Source of the DNA: Acutalibacter sp.
Lineage (GTDB): Bacteria > Bacillota > Clostridia > Oscillospirales > Acutalibacteraceae
Length of the DNA: 5,847 bases
Assembly: GCA_022801475.1 (NCBI GenBank)
Contig: JAAWSH010000115.1
Location: 1 to 5,847, forward strand
Direction of reading: 5' to 3'
A program made the position numbers and the translations under genes. Below the pieces are notes generated by a model. That model was not told the origin of the DNA, searched no databases, and worked only from the letters and a program-made list of their open reading frames with translations. How positions within the stretch are numbered: the stretch's first letter is position 1; each line of letters starts with the position of its first letter. Positions 5,836-5,847 of the stretch are shown here, piece after piece.

Positions 5836-5847
5836 GTCCTTTTTCCG

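Overview
The window looks like chromosomal DNA from a low-GC-phylum but moderately GC-rich Firmicute, most likely a gut-type anaerobic member of the Clostridia (Oscillospiraceae or Lachnospiraceae-like). The evidence is strong GGAGG-type ribosome binding sites, sigma-A promoters of the form TTGACT-N17/18-TATAAT, AT-rich spacers between GC-richer genes, and a ferredoxin-like aldo/keto reductase of a kind common in strict anaerobes. The genus cannot be fixed from the sequence alone. No RNA genes, mobile elements, CRISPR arrays or integration scars are visible.

Layout: (1) 1-1138, minus strand: the N-terminal 379 residues of an NhaC-family Na+/H+ antiporter whose C-terminus lies beyond the left edge. 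(2) 1139-1503: a 365-bp divergent regulatory spacer. It holds back-to-back sigma-A promoters for the antiporter and for the ABC operon, a GC-rich patch able to form hairpins, an operator-like palindrome and a short direct repeat. (3) 1504-4465, plus strand: a four-gene operon. It encodes an ABC ATPase of the COG4586 type, two ABC-2-type permeases (COG4587/PF06182-like and COG3694-like), and, after a 68-bp gap, a GNAT acetyltransferase. (4) 4466-4653: a convergent intergenic region with a good minus-strand intrinsic terminator and a second hairpin that may end the plus-strand operon. (5) 4654-5775, minus strand: an aldo/keto reductase fused to a C-terminal domain with two [4Fe-4S] motifs, with its own promoter at 5806-5835.

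How the genes may work together: the ATPase and two different permeases make a complete predicted heteromeric exporter. Homologues of this three-gene type are mostly annotated as multidrug or viologen exporters, but the substrate here is unknown. The co-directional acetyltransferase could modify the same class of compound or simply share the transcript. The antiporter and the reductase are separate transcription units with no evident functional tie to the exporter. Overall this is an ordinary housekeeping/transport region. I do not see a clearly novel system; the most useful leads are the regulatory DNA in front of the exporter operon and the exporter-acetyltransferase pairing.
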